NCBI RefSeq assembly: GCF_019649055.1
Contig: NW_026570227.1
Span: 1,240,001-1,304,000, forward strand
Source of the DNA: Paramacrobiotus metropolitanus
Lineage: Eukaryota; Tardigrada; Eutardigrada; Parachela; Macrobiotidae
Direction of reading: 5' to 3'
DNA: 64,000 nucleotides
The notes below the pieces were generated by a model. It was not told the DNA's origin. It did not search any database and saw only the letters and a list, made by a program, of their open reading frames with translations. A program made the position numbers and the translations under genes. Positions 47,463 through 59,008 of this stretch are shown one piece after another (position 1 is the first letter of the stretch; every line of letters begins with the position of its first letter).

Positions 47463-49137
47463 ATGGAGAATAATACCGACGACGTGACGTGTGCGACAAA
47501 TTCGTATACAGACCTCCCGGCCGCGTGGCAGTTATTAGAAAAGGTCACGTATCCGCTGTTGCTGGCCATCTGCACGGTGGGCAACGTGCTGGTGCTGTTC
47601 ATCTGGGGCCGGCAGTTCCGGCAGTGCTCCACCAATGTCTATCTCGTCTCCATGGCCGCGATCTGCTTAATCTATATGTACGCGCAAAAGGTCACCGATT
47701 TTATTTAATATTATTATTTATATTATTATGAAATTATTCGGCACAGGTGGCTTGAGTTGCCGGTGAAGTTGCTGGCGTATTATCCGGCGTCCGACTGGAT
47801 GACAAACAGTCCCAACGGTTTACAGACGTTCATTTTGTGCAGCGACGGGGCCCGGTTGTGGGCGTCCTACACGGCATACAACAGCATCGACTGGTTGGTA
47901 TAATCGAATTTTATAATGCCGGAAAATTGACTGTGACCACAATAATTTTTTTAAAAAAAAGACTCGCAACAAATTGTACAATTTAATAATATTATTTTTT
48001 TGACAAATACTTTTATAAATATTAGTTCTCATTCTGTAACAAAAAAATATTTTATTGGATAAATCATGTGTTGAGTTATTTTTAATAATTATGGTTTATT
48101 GATGCAGGATATTAACTCTGTATTCGTTGGAGCGTCTAGCCGCCGTGACGCGTCCGTTATGGATCTATAAATGGATGAAGCCGGATTACGCTGTCGTCGC
48201 CGTCGGCGTTACCCTTCTCCTGGCCGCCATTCAAAACCTGGAAATCGCCGTAGCGTATTATTACTGGTTGCCCAGCGCTTTCGCCGACACGGACACGCCC
48301 TTCAGTGAAACGCGACCGGAATGGCTGACCACGTGGGATAACGTCACCAGTGAAGCGCAGGTACAAATAAAAAAATAAAAACTGTATGTTTATTTAAAAA
48401 TATATAAAAATTCCAAAAATTAATTAAAACAGTAGTAAGAAAAACTATTGATTTTTAAAAGTAATTATCTCATCAACGATAGAGGGAGTTAATAAATATT
48501 AAAATTGGTAATAATCATTGGATTATCGAAATATTATCTTTATAACACTTTCACGAATTTATTATACTATTTGTTTCATTTATTATCCGTCAGTTATTTT
48601 GTTATATGTAATTCTTATTTGTAAAATTAATAATTTAATTGCTGTTACTGTGTTGACGAATTTTATTTAATCGATTACGTCAATTGCGTGGGCGTGTGTG
48701 GACAGTTGGCCTTATCGTTCGGCATTTACGCCGGTTTAACGATCATCAACGCCATCCTGCTGATGCAGCTGTACCGGCAGCGTGACGCCGCCCACCTCCT
48801 GCGGGACGACAGTTCCGGCTGCTTGTCCCCGGACAAAGCCGGCAGCTGGGGCGGGCGCACCTCCACGCGGGTGCTGATCGCCTGCTCCGCGCTGTACTTA
48901 TTCTGCCATCTGCCGATTATTATCCAAACCATCCTGGAGACGCTAGCGCTACCGCCTTACTGTCGGCACATCTTCACCGGCGACAGCCGCGTCATCTGGT
49001 TTTCCGTGGCCAACCAGCTGAGCTACTGCGACTATACCTTCAAGTTTATGGTGTACTGCGCCTTTTCCCAACGGTTCCGCAAGGCGATGACGGTCTGGCG
49101 CGGAAAACTAAGCACTCGGTTAATGGGAAAGAAATAA
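47463..49137 (+). CDS. Rhodopsin-family GPCR, peptide-receptor-like
   Basis: Seven-helix receptor. Four exons: 47463-47677, 47747-47893, 48108-48360, 48706-49137; phases agree; 348 aa. The N-terminus is short with a NNT glycosylation site. TM1 has GNVLVLFIW. TM2 NVYLVSMAAICLIYMW runs across the first junction and I see no sodium-site Asp. The end of TM3 reads YSLERLAAVTRPLW, so the DRY motif is replaced by ERL. TM6 has LFCHLPIII (CxxP kept). TM7 and helix 8 read NQLSYCDYTFKFMVYCAFSQRFRKAM, where the NPxxY motif is replaced. This C-terminal pattern resembles FMRFamide/myosuppressin-type invertebrate receptors. Ligand unknown. The stop at 49135 leaves a short basic tail. Confidence 0.8.
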
Positions 49138-49334
49138 GGTACGAGTACAAGCGCATAAGAAGTAACCTAAAAAACATTTTCTAACGTTAATGCATTTATT
49201 ATACTAATCAGTATCGTTTTTCAACTGATTCCGGTACTGGATGTATAGATTTGTTTTTTTTTTATAATTCTTATTTGGTTGATCTGCGTCTCAGCAGGGC
49301 GCCATCCGAGGGAAACCGAGAAACGGCCGAAAAA

Positions 49335-49406
49335 TGGACCGATGGGGGAATCGAAGCCCGGCTACGTCGTAAGATCCGCGTAGGCAGTACCACTGCACCA
49401 CGGCCC
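49335..49406 (-). pseudogene. tRNA-like sequence (tRNA pseudogene or SINE head)
   Basis: 72 nt on the minus strand starting GGGCCGT with A-box-like TGCAGTGGTACTGC and B-box-like CTTCGATTCC. The 3' TCGGTCC pairs with six of the seven 5' bases. The anticodon arm (CTACG...CGTAG) encloses a 12-nt loop and the T-stem has two mismatches, so I do not call a functional tRNA. Confidence 0.4.
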
Positions 49407-49994
49407 AATACGTTGAAATTCTTTGAAAGATTTTGTCGCTGTACATGAGCCGCTTCTCTCCTCACATACGCATTTAAATTTGTTTGTGTACGACGATTTG
49501 TTGTGTTCATGTTTATTGCAATTAAAATTATTCGTTTATTTATTTATATTTATAATAAATTATAATTTTATTTATAATAAAACATCTACAAACATAATAA
49601 AGAAGACACGTGGACGTTAAAATGTTATTAACCGACAATGGCCTCGAAGCTGCGGAGAGCGGAACGTGCGATGTAGACTGCGATTATCGAGTACTACACA
49701 ATTGCATGGCACTCGTACACCCTATATGTGTATTCATTCGGTCATGGTTCAACACAGAAAAAAATAAACTAGATTAATATTGCCGCGGTTGTTGTGGACA
49801 GTACTAACGTAGTTCAGGAAATTACAGATAACGGTGTGTGGCTATTGACTAGCTACGACTAATTCTTCTCGGCGTTGGAACTTGTCAAACAGATCGATTC
49901 AGCGCGCCTACCAATTCCGTATGACGCGCAACATTCATGTATTTAATTATTTATTTATCTGTTCATCTATTACGTAATTTATTCTACAAGTACA
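49407..49994. other. Intergenic region between GPCR and secreted gene B
   Basis: AT-rich with no gene seen. Presumably holds the promoter of the downstream secreted-protein gene. Confidence 0.4.
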
Positions 49995-52900
49995 ATGACA
50001 ACGGGTGGAGTTTTCTGGCTGCTGTTGGCCGCAGCGTGGATGACGACGGTAAGGTTTTCCCATGCGTAGTGTTATAATACCTGGGAAATTCTGCATTATG
50101 GTAGGCTAGTGCACATTCTGGGCGATCTCAGCGGTTCACCATGTTGTGGCTGTCTGTTCTGACCAGCTGACCATGAGCGCAATATATCGGAAGCTGCGCC
50201 ATCAGTTTCTTAACCTGATTTTAGTTTGTCCTTCGTCTTTCGCTCGTACGCGGACGTTCTAATTAAATTTCATGGGCCGTAAAATTGGAGACTTAACTGG
50301 AGACGCGCATTCTGCTGCTTTCCTTAAGCAGCGTTTCCGTCTGGCCGTTGTTAAAGGAAATGCCACGGCTGTTTTGAGCACGTTACCTTCCCTCGTCAGA
50401 AATATCATATAGTTTAATGATTACTTTTGAATTAGCCTTAGATATTACAGATTACCTCCTTTTTTATATAAAACTTACCAATATGAAACATTTAGATATG
50501 GATATCAGATACCATTTTGTATTTATTTTGGCATATACGACATAACAAGTTTTGCATAAAAAGACCAGCATCCGAGACATACTTTCTCGAAAACACCAAC
50601 ATAATTAGAAAAAAATCGGATTGGATAATGCAAAAAAGGCATAAACGGAGAACTAAAAAGCGTGCTAGAAATTACAAAAGAGCCAGCATGGATAGCATTA
50701 GCTATTACTAGTTGCACAACAAGTTAATTATCGCCACAATTAACGATGGCAAGCACAATCACGGATGTTGACATCCACGCACTTCCCATTCGATTGGCGT
50801 CTAGCCAAGGACCTGCATCAGGAGAGCAGTACTTCATCTGTCCTGCAGAATAATTTAATTCTAAACCATCAGCGTGGTCAAACTGCAATATGATATTTCT
50901 AGTTGCACAATAACTGCATTCAATTTTCCGTGAAAGCAGATTTCAGATACGATTAATCGCTATAAAATAATGCTACGTGTTAGGACTTTCAATACATCAG
51001 CAACAAAATTGTTGTGCATGTTGACATGCAGTTCTCAAACAAGGAATCTTAACTTAAAATTAGTGTTTTTGGTACCAAAGAATTTGGCTAATAAAATAAA
51101 GCGAATGTAAAATCGTCATTTTGACACAAAATCCTGTATCGCCTTTACGCGTTCAACTGCAATGGTCAGTAGAGTCTGAGGAGACTCAGGACAGTGCAAG
51201 AACATCACTTTAAATTCATTATTTAATGCTTTTTTAAGTTTAGTACGAGCAGAGAGCAAGCATTTTCGGTAGCGCGTTCGAATAGTTAAGACTCTTTAAA
51301 CACTGTGCGTCAATTGTGCGACAGCATAGTTTACTTAACAGCCAACCGTGGACTGGTTCCTATCTAATTGCACCTCACCGTCAACCCTGGGTGGGTGCCA
51401 TGATTGACAGTGGCCAAGTCAAACGCGGATTGCCAGCCTTCCGCGGTTGACTGTTAAGCCACATTTGCAGCTACCGAGTGTTCAAAGTGTATTGACTATT
51501 CGAACGCGCTACCAAAGATGCTTGTTCCCTCCTCGTATTTGAGAAGAGAGTCAGGAAAAATGCCAACAAGACATGGCGAAAACAAATTCATGGACAAAAT
51601 ATACTCATTTATGCAACGCCAATTACGCAATGACTGCCACTGCTGAGAAATCTGCATGTCGACATGCAAATAAGCGATAAATAACAATTAAAGCAACAGA
51701 AATTTCAATACGTTGAACCTGTCACTGCTGAACTTCAAAAAACCTAAACAAATTGTTTAGTTAGAAATCTTTATCTGTTCGTTCCTTATGTCTGAGATAA
51801 CAATAAGAACTAAGATTCTCCATGAAGCGAAATTCCTTTTATCGTCTTATGACTGAAAACAGTGTCTCATAACGCACTTCGATTACCTTTCGCCTTACTG
51901 CATGTCTTCAGGCACATTTGTCCAGCTAATTAGTGCTACCTAAGGATCTGCAAATAAAAACGCACACAGTAAAAACGCACACTGCAAATTGCCACGTGCT
52001 GTTTTTATGATGTTAAAACAGGAAACTTCGTTCAGCTCTTACCGTAGAACTTGTTTAAAATTGCTGTGGGTCCTCGCTCCATTGCAGACTGGGTTGGAGG
52101 TCGAACTTTCTTCCAGAATCATGCCGTGCATGACAGTTCCACGCATAGATATCAACACTAGCAGTGTTTGTATTAATGTTTTAAAACGAAATCTGGCTGT
52201 CGACAGCCACCGAACTAAACAACGTCAAAGATCCAAACAAAATTACAAGAAATCATATTGAAAACACAGTTATAAAACAGTCGAGAAGCTTCGTTAACGA
52301 AACTGGCTGGCATAATCAAATTGGGCACAACGGCGCTGAACGTGAACTGGTGGTGAACAATGAACCTGCCCCACAGCCAATCATGAGCAGCATAAGAGGA
52401 GCTTTCAGTGACCATAGTCTGCAGCCATAGTACTGAAGCAACCACGCGTGCAGTTTTACACTTTCACGCGATGTCATTATAGCTTTGCCTCCAAATAGTC
52501 TGTTTTGCGCGCCGTTTGTTTTGAGAAATCTGTTTTGTTTTTCGTTTTTCGTTTTTGAAAAAAATTCATGTCAGTCGACCGATCCTTTTGTTCTTGCATA
52601 GAAATTGTGATTTTGATAACAGATTACATAACAAGGTTTCGTAGAAGAACTTCAATGCTCTAACTATAACGGCGACACAGATTTGAAAAGCTTTTGAGGT
52701 TTAAAAAGGCGATAAATGTCGGTCGGCCGACAAAAATTAAATGCAATTAAATAAATCAAAAAATGCCGCCCATCGTGCATGTGAAGATACCGATATTCGC
52801 CAGCGCTGATCGACGCGGATACGAGTTTCAAATAAATTTTGTAACTTCGATACGTTTTCAGATACCTAGATATAAATCACTACATAAGATCTGCTGCCAA

Positions 52901-53903
52901 AATCATGCCGTCGGCACATTTTATGATAAACGGTTTAACATTTGAGGTATGTTGATACAGTTTATAACAAACTTTTTGACGAGGGCTTTCAACCCGAGAG
53001 AAGACTTCGGTTGGTTTTTTTCAAGGTTTAAATTTTAACGTTCTGGTAGTGTTCCGGCGCTCGCAATCATTGTTATCTTGGCGGCTATTGCCCATTAAAG
53101 GTCCATCAGGTTTCGTCACTACGGCCGGCATTGCATAATCAAGAATTGAAGAAAAACAACCAAAATCAATAATAACTAATAAAATATCGATTTAGGTTAA
53201 GGTATTTGGCCAGCGTTATGACGAATATTACGTGCAACCCGGCAAGTACCTCCCTCCATACGCCGCATACAACGACCGGCCTCCACCGCCCCGAACTCCC
53301 TATAAGGTGCCCCAATACGATCCGGACACGCCCAGTTACGAGGACAGCCCGGCGGCCGACTACGGACCGAACTACTGGAGAGGTCAGCATATTCGGCCGA
53401 CGCCCACCGCCAACACCTGCCCTGCCACCACGCCCCCGCCCTGCAGCACCCTCCTGACCACGGTGACCGGGACGGTGGTCGGAGCGTTATGCGCGCAGAC
53501 CACCATCACCCTGTACGCCGGCGGCACCGTGGACTCGCCGGGACGACGTCGCCGCTCCAACGCCGAAACGGTAACCGTAACGCGTCAGGTAACTGTAACG
53601 GTAACCGCGCAGGCAACATCGGAGGTCGTCGTCAGCACCACCGTGTACACCGACCGCACGACGATCCCTTGCACGGCGGTGGAGATCCGCCTGCCGACCA
53701 CGGACGCGACGTCGCCGACCGTTGTACCGTGCTGTCCGTTGACGTTGTCGGAGACCAAGACCAGGACGTGCACCCTCAATGTGCAGGTGACCTCGTACCG
53801 CGATGTGGAGAACCGCGGCGGGACCCTGTACTCGGCGCTGGGCCAGTCCTATCCTCCGGTCACCGTGTCGTCCCGCTGCACGGTCCGTAATTGGCAAGGA
53901 TAA
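49995..53903 (+). CDS. Secreted Tyr/Pro-rich and Thr-Cys-rich protein, paralog B
   Basis: Two exons, 49995-50048 (MTTGGVFWLLLAAAWMTT) and 53196-53903, joined in phase 0 across a 3.15-kb intron; 253 aa. The signal peptide crosses the junction and likely ends VFG|QRYDEYY, the same layout as paralog A. The mature N-terminal third is Tyr/Pro/Asp-rich. The C-terminal domain repeats the A pattern: TCPATTPPPC, VVGALCAQTT, CTAVEIRLPTT, SPTVVPCC, RTCTLNVQVTSYRDVENRG, SSRC. It carries a RRRR cluster (possible processing site) that A lacks. Family unrecognised; secretion is well supported by both signal and architecture. The intron contains a LINE fragment and an inverted-repeat element. Confidence 0.72.
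50272..50412 (+). mobile_element. LINE C-terminal fragment in the intron of secreted gene B
   Basis: Open frame MGRKIGDLTGD..SAAFLKQRFRLAVVKGNATAVLSTL ending in a stop. It matches the last about 45 residues of the LINE endonuclease protein (compare TGESRST.FL.QR at 57590-57660 and 20814-20850). The bases upstream are not recognisably LINE. A severely truncated relic. Confidence 0.8.
51268..51513. repeat. Inverted-repeat (foldback/MITE-like) element
   Basis: Perfect 19-bp ends GGTAGCGCGTTCGAATAGT (51268-51286) and its complement (51495-51513). Weaker pairing continues inward (TTAACAG.CAACCG) and outward (GAGCAAGCAT versus ATGCTTGTTC). The outer similarity reaches GCATGT.GACATGCAG at about 51018 and 51655, so the full structure may span roughly 50.98-51.72 kb. 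Confidence 0.7.
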
Positions 53904-54954
53904 CATCTAAGAAACCTAAGAAAGACCGATGGTAATAAGTAATTCAGCTATGATAACGTGTGACCCTTGTGGAGATGCGTATTATACACGACTTGATAAC
54001 ACACGGTACCATGACAAGCAGTGTGCCTTTTCCATGTTAAATGTTGACTATTAGTTTATGTACACTCTCTCGCATTTTATGTTACTTTGAGGATTATCGC
54101 CTACTTAAAAACACTGTACTTTTTAACTTGATGCTGTACTTACTAACCTGCCTTTCTTTCATTTGATTTTGTTGATAGTATTTTTGTGACGCAGTGTGCG
54201 CAGGCTAATTAAAGTATTAAGTTATTTATTTGACTAGTTTAACTGATTTTTTCGTGCATTGTTTTTCCTCCGTAATAAATACTGCAATTATGCTATTTTT
54301 TGACTTTATTAACAATTTATATAGGTGGCGTATAATGGATAGCGTCAGAAGAATCCAAAACTGAATAAATATTTACCCAACGCACGTATGTAATAACGAT
54401 TCTGATTTTTTTTATTTTTAATCATTTTTTTTACTTGTAAATAGTATTGCGTATGTGCTCAAACGTTTCAGAGCACAAAGTGACTAATCGCGAATCGAAG
54501 CACAAAAAAAGGCAAAACGCGTATTTATTACCATCCTCTCGGAAGTTTGACTTCCTGACGCAGTGTCACTGAAGACATATCTTTTTATCAGAAATGTAAC
54601 TCTGAAATGGCTGATGTGTTGCTGACGGTGAGGACATAGTTTTCCCGAAACAAAACAACGGTTTACTACTGTATTTAACCGGTAGCGGCTTCTTTCCATA
54701 ACAAGCTGCTCGACCATCACAAGATTTAGTCACCACACATCCACGACACAAGCAAAACAGCTAACGACAGCTCAAAAATCTGCCAGCTCCTCATACAGAT
54801 AGTCTAACGAAGCTTTCCTTACAATGTTAGAAGCACCATTTGGATCGGCAAAGGCAGCATTTCTGGCTGACACTGCGTGCTGCTGAAAGAAGTACAGTAT
54901 AGCTATGAAGTAGTATATAGCTATACTGTACTTCTTCACTTCGTTTAGCCGCGT
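53904..54954. other. Intergenic region after secreted gene B
   Basis: No gene recognised. A perfect 18-bp hairpin lies at 54889-54906/54917-54934 (GAAGTACAGTATAGCTAT with its complement, 10-nt loop). It sits just before the LINE fragment. Confidence 0.55.
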
Positions 54955-55580
54955 TTAGCCGCTACCAATGAAGCGGACAAAGCAGTACTGCTAGCCGCCT
55001 GCCTTGAATCGTGGTTCCGGGGCATGGCTCAACGCTCTCCCTGCACCAAGTCTCCATACATTCTTGCGTGACGATGAAGTAAGAATTGGCGTCGCATTAC
55101 GGTTCGGACTTCCTGTGGTTGAAGAGCACGACTGTGTCAATTATGCTAGCCACGTGGAAACTAACGGCCAGCACGGGTTGTCATGTTCCAGTAGCAAAGG
55201 ACGATGGTCCCGGCATCTCGAACTGAACAACATTGCTAAACGCAGCTGGGAAACGGCAGGCTTCCCCTGTCAGAATGAGCCATCGGGATTGTCAGACAAG
55301 GATAACAAGCGACCGGACGGCATGACACTGATACCCGTGCGTGACGGAAAGGCGGTAGTGTGGGAAGCCACCTGCTGGGACACCGTGGCTACCTCGCACG
55401 TAAAAGCCAGCTCAAAGAAGTCAGGTAACGTGGCACGGCTGGCGGAAGACTTCAAGCGCGGGAAGTACGGATTTTTGGAGGATATGGGGTACCTGTTCTA
55501 CACCCTCGCAGTCGAAACTCTTGGAACTTTTGGTTCGAAATTTGCTGAGATGATACGTTTTGTCGGGAGGAAGATTCGCG
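54955..55580 (+). pseudogene. LINE endonuclease-domain fragment, first half
   Basis: From about 54960 the frame reads DKAVLLAACLESW. After a +1 shift near 55012 it reads SGAWLNALPAPSLHTFLRDDEVRIGVALRFGLPVVEEHDC, and then HGLSCSSSKGRWSRHLELNNI, NKRPDG and AVVWEATCWDT. This is the same zinc-finger/endonuclease domain as in 20217-20933 but clearly diverged. The first CxxC of the finger is degraded (CVNYASH). The frame continues into the inserted element and stops there. The homologous continuation is found at 57572-57732. Confidence 0.85.
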
Positions 55581-57571
55581 AGAATGTCCAAGTTAGGACA
55601 TTAGTGGTTCACTGGTTCTGAACCTAGAGAACCACCATAGAACCAAGAAGGCGACATGTAAACGCTTACTTGCCGACACATACTCACATAGTCTCGCTAT
55701 TCATTCTATCCTGCAAACCAGGTGAACCTACAGAACCACACAGAACCACCATAGAACCACTATAGAACCACAGTGAACCAAGTCCACTGACAGTGGTTGA
55801 CACGCTGCCGCATTACCCCTATCCTGCTTTAAACCGGTGAACCTATAGAACCACACAGAACCACCATAGAACCACTATAGAACCACAAGTGAACCAAGTC
55901 CACTGACAATGGTTGACACGCTGCCGCATTACCCCTATCCTGCTTTAAACCGGTGAACCTATAGAACCACACAGAACCACCATAGAACCACTATAGAACC
56001 ACAAGTGAACCAAGTCCACTGACAATTGCTGACACGTTGCCGCATTACCCCTATCCTGCTTTAAACCGGTGAACCTATAGAACCACACAGAACCACCATA
56101 GAACCACTATAGAACCACAAGTGAACCAAGTCCACTGACAATGGTTGCCACGCTGCCGCATTACCCCTATCCTGCTTTAAACCGGTGAACCTATAGAACC
56201 ACACAGAACCACCATAGAACCACTATAGAACCACAAGTGAACCAAGTCCACTGACAATTGCTGACACGCTGCCGCATTACCCCTATCCTGCTTTAAACCG
56301 GTGAACCTATAGAACCACACAGAACCACCATAGAACCACTATAGAACCACAAGTGAACTAAGTCCACTGACAATGGTTGACACGCTGCCGCATTACCCCT
56401 ATCCTGCTTTAAACCGGTGAACCTATAGAACCACACAGAACCACCATAGAACCACTATAGAACCACAAGTGAACCAAGTCCACTGACAGTGGTTGACACG
56501 CTGCCGCATTACCCCTATCCTGCTTTAAACCGGTGAACCTATAGAACCACACAGAACCACCATAGAACCACTATAGAACCACAAGTGAACCAAGTCCACT
56601 GACAGTGGTTGACACGCTGCCGCATTACCCCTATCCTGCTTTAAACCGGTGAACCTATAGAACCACACAGAACCACCATAGAACCACTATAGAACCACAA
56701 GTGAACCAAGTCCACTGACAATGGTTGACACGCTGCCGCATTACCCCTATCCTGCTTTAAACCGGTGAACCTACAGAACCACACAGAACCACCATAGAAC
56801 CACTATAGAACCACAAGTGAACCAAGTCCACTGACAGTGGTTGACACGCTGCCGCATTACCCCTATCCTGCTTTAAACCGGTGAACCTATAGAACCACAC
56901 AGAACCACCATAGAACCACTATAGAACCACAAGTGAACCAAGTCCACTGACAGTGGTTGACACGCTGCCGCATTACCCCTATCCTGCTTTAAACCGGTGA
57001 ACCTATAGAACCACACAGAACCACCATAGAACCACTATAGAACCACAAGTGAACCAAGTCCACTGACAGTGGTTGACACGCTGCCGCATTACCCCTATCC
57101 TGCTTTAAACCGGTGAACCTACAGAACCACACAGAACCACCATAGAACCACTATAGAACCACAAGTGAACCAAGTCCACTGACAATGGTTGACACGCTGC
57201 CGCATTACCCCTATCCTGCTTTAAACCGGTGAACCTACAGAACCACACAGAACCACCATAGAACCACTATAGAACCACAAGTGAACCAAGTCCACTGACA
57301 ATGGTTGACACGCTGCCGCATTACCCCTCTCCTGCTTTAAACCGGTGAACCTATAGAACCACACAGAACCACCATAGAACCACTATAGAACCACAAGTGA
57401 ACCAAGTCCACTGACAATTGCTGACACGCTGCCGCATTACCCCTATCCTGCTTTAAACCGGTGAACCCATAGAACCACACAGAACCACCATAGAACCACT
57501 ATAGAACCACTCGTGTCCTGGTCTATAGGTTCATTCCCATAGAACCACTAATGTCCTAACTTGGACATTCT
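55581..57571. mobile_element. TIR element carrying a 116-bp minisatellite, inserted in the LINE
   Basis: 1991 bp with perfect 30-bp terminal inverted repeats: 55581-55610 begins AGAATGTCCAAGTTAGGACA and 57542-57571 is its complement. LINE coding sequence stops exactly at the left end (...GRKIR) and resumes exactly at the right end (GDLTGESRS) in frame, so the ends are well placed. No clear target-site duplication is seen. The interior is almost entirely tandem repeat and I find no transposase. Confidence 0.88.
55715..57510 (+). repeat. 116-bp minisatellite, about 16 units
   Basis: The marker AAACCGGTGAAC recurs every 116 bp from 55831 to 57455 (15 times), with one earlier degenerate unit at about 55715. 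Units are nearly identical, differing at a few positions (TGACAATGGTTGAC/TGACAGTGGTTGAC/TGACAATTGCTGAC). Each unit itself contains sub-repeats of AGAACCACNATAGAACCAC. Confidence 0.95.
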
Positions 57572-57732
57572 ATGGCGATCTGACCGGGGAATCTCGATCT
57601 ACGGCTTTCCTTAGACAACGTTTTAGTCTCGCTGTTGTTAAAGGAAATGCGGCTGCTGTCTTGGGTACATTAAACGCGCGACCGAAAGTTGGATGTGACA
57701 GTAATGACTTTGGTTGTTTTTTCAATGTGTAA
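57572..57732 (+). pseudogene. LINE endonuclease-domain fragment, second half
   Basis: Continues the fragment at 54955-55580 beyond the inserted element: GDLTGESRSTAFLRQRFSLAVVKGNAAAVLGTL, ending at a TAA (57730-57732). Same C-terminal motif as the other LINE copies in the window. Confidence 0.85.
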
Positions 57733-58675
57733 ATTCAAACTTTAGTGTCTTTCGGCGCAGGCTTTTTGTTACGTTCAATTGGCTATTGTCTGAATAAAAG
57801 CAGTAGTATATGAATTAAAGCTACAACAGTAAAAAGAATATGGATTCACCTAACTTTTGACTGGGTTACCAGCGAAATCCCCCACCAATGCCTAAGCCAA
57901 GGCTGGGTGCTTCGAACCAGAATAAAGGGAAAAACCCAGCGAAATGCTGCTGCTTAGGAAATTATTGACTGCTTCCATAACTGAAGCGGTACCGAATTCG
58001 GGGCAAAACTTCCGGACACTGCCGTTCCCAGCGCCGCTCCATAAGTCACCCCGTTAGAGAAGCCCCCGTTGAAGACGGATATACCCACACCCGCACTGTA
58101 CAACAGTCCACGGTATTGGGCTTTTGATCGTTGGGACTCAAGGAAAAGTCGTACCCGAGCTACAACCAGTTGAACATTTTGCAACCGTACACGCTTGTTA
58201 AAATACGCTGCTGTAGGGAATGAGAGTCGCTTGTACAGAATGTACAGTACAGTACGAGTATCTTTAATGCAAAGAGTCGATGCAAGCCGTTTTACCGAAC
58301 ATTACAGCATGTCGAGAAGGCAATAAGAAAAACGTCGAAAAGATATTTTTGTAGCTGTCGTTTTACCTGAAGCGGCCGAGTGGTGCCGGTTGCCGTGGTT
58401 CCAGCAATATTGGCAGCAGCAGATTATTAGCAGCAAGCTGATAGATAGAGCACAGACTGGATAAAAGCGACGAGCGACAAGCAACTGCCACCAGAAGCGC
58501 GTTTGCGCAACGTCACAATTCTGAACTACACACGCTGTGTGCCTTATAAAAGTGACGTTATAAACACCTTTGGCTCTTTTGCAGCAAAAGCAAATCGACT
58601 AAACTTGCAAATGTGCAGGCTTAAGTTACTGGGCACTTTAACTTTATTTACTGGATAGGCATTCTCCGAGCACTG
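57733..58675. other. Region with possible minus-strand secreted-protein exons; uncertain
   Basis: On the minus strand 58484-58330 encodes a hydrophobic, Cys-containing stretch (YPVCALSISLLLIICCCQYCWNH) ending at a GTAAAA donor. 58184-57954 is an open frame with a Gly-rich end (GLLYSAGVGISVFNGGF). No ATG precedes the hydrophobic stretch, so I do not call a gene. TATAAAAG at 58545-58552 lies between this and the plus-strand TNFR-like frame and could serve either direction. Confidence 0.3.
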
Positions 58676-59008
58676 ATGCAACCGATGTACAAGATGGACA
58701 CCTGGGTTGCATCATGCGCGCGGTGTTTGCGGAGTGCCGCTTCTGTAGAGCCGGCTGTTTGCCGGGAAAATGCAAATACCGTATGTAAAGCAGCACAATG
58801 GAGCTATCTGTATTCTGTTTGTTCCGGTTTGATAGCTTTGTATTTTAGCGTGGCGCCATTTCGTGGTTGTTGTGGCGCGGCGACAGTCACATTCCAACGA
58901 GATAAGGAACTTCGCAAAAAGCTGCCGCAGTGCGGCCGTACTAGGGTAGGAATTCAACTGTCACCCAGTCGTCGGTCGGGTATACCGCCATGCCGGCTTG
59001 CCGACTGA
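58676..59008 (+). CDS. TNFR-like cysteine repeat with transmembrane segment (fragment or small gene)
   Basis: 110-codon open frame. Residues 4-37 (YKMDTWVASCARC ... PAVCRENANTVCKA) have the second half of a TNFR cysteine-rich repeat. Compare CMRCSQC..IQLSRCLPNSDTVC in the gene at 7758. A hydrophobic segment follows directly (YLYSVCSGLIALYFSVA), then a basic tail. There is no signal peptide, so either upstream exons exist that I cannot see or this is a gene relic. An AG precedes the frame at 58669-58670, and TATAAAAG is about 130 bp upstream. Confidence 0.4.
   Translation: MQPMYKMDTWVASCARCLRSAASVEPAVCRENANTVCKAAQWSYLYSVCSGLIALYFSVAPFRGCCGAATVTFQRDKELRKKLPQCGRTRVGIQLSPSRRSGIPPCRLAD

Noticed and set aside
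49335-49406. Functional tRNA gene
   Set aside because: The anticodon loop is 12 nt and the T-stem has two mismatches, so I called it tRNA-like only.
55715-57510. CRISPR-like array
   Set aside because: Units are contiguous 116-bp near-identical repeats with no variable spacers, in a eukaryotic genome. It is a minisatellite.
57954-58484. Minus-strand hydrophobic exon plus Gly-rich exon as a secreted gene
   Set aside because: No ATG ahead of the hydrophobic stretch and the frame through the downstream part is ambiguous. Noted in the feature list only as a region.
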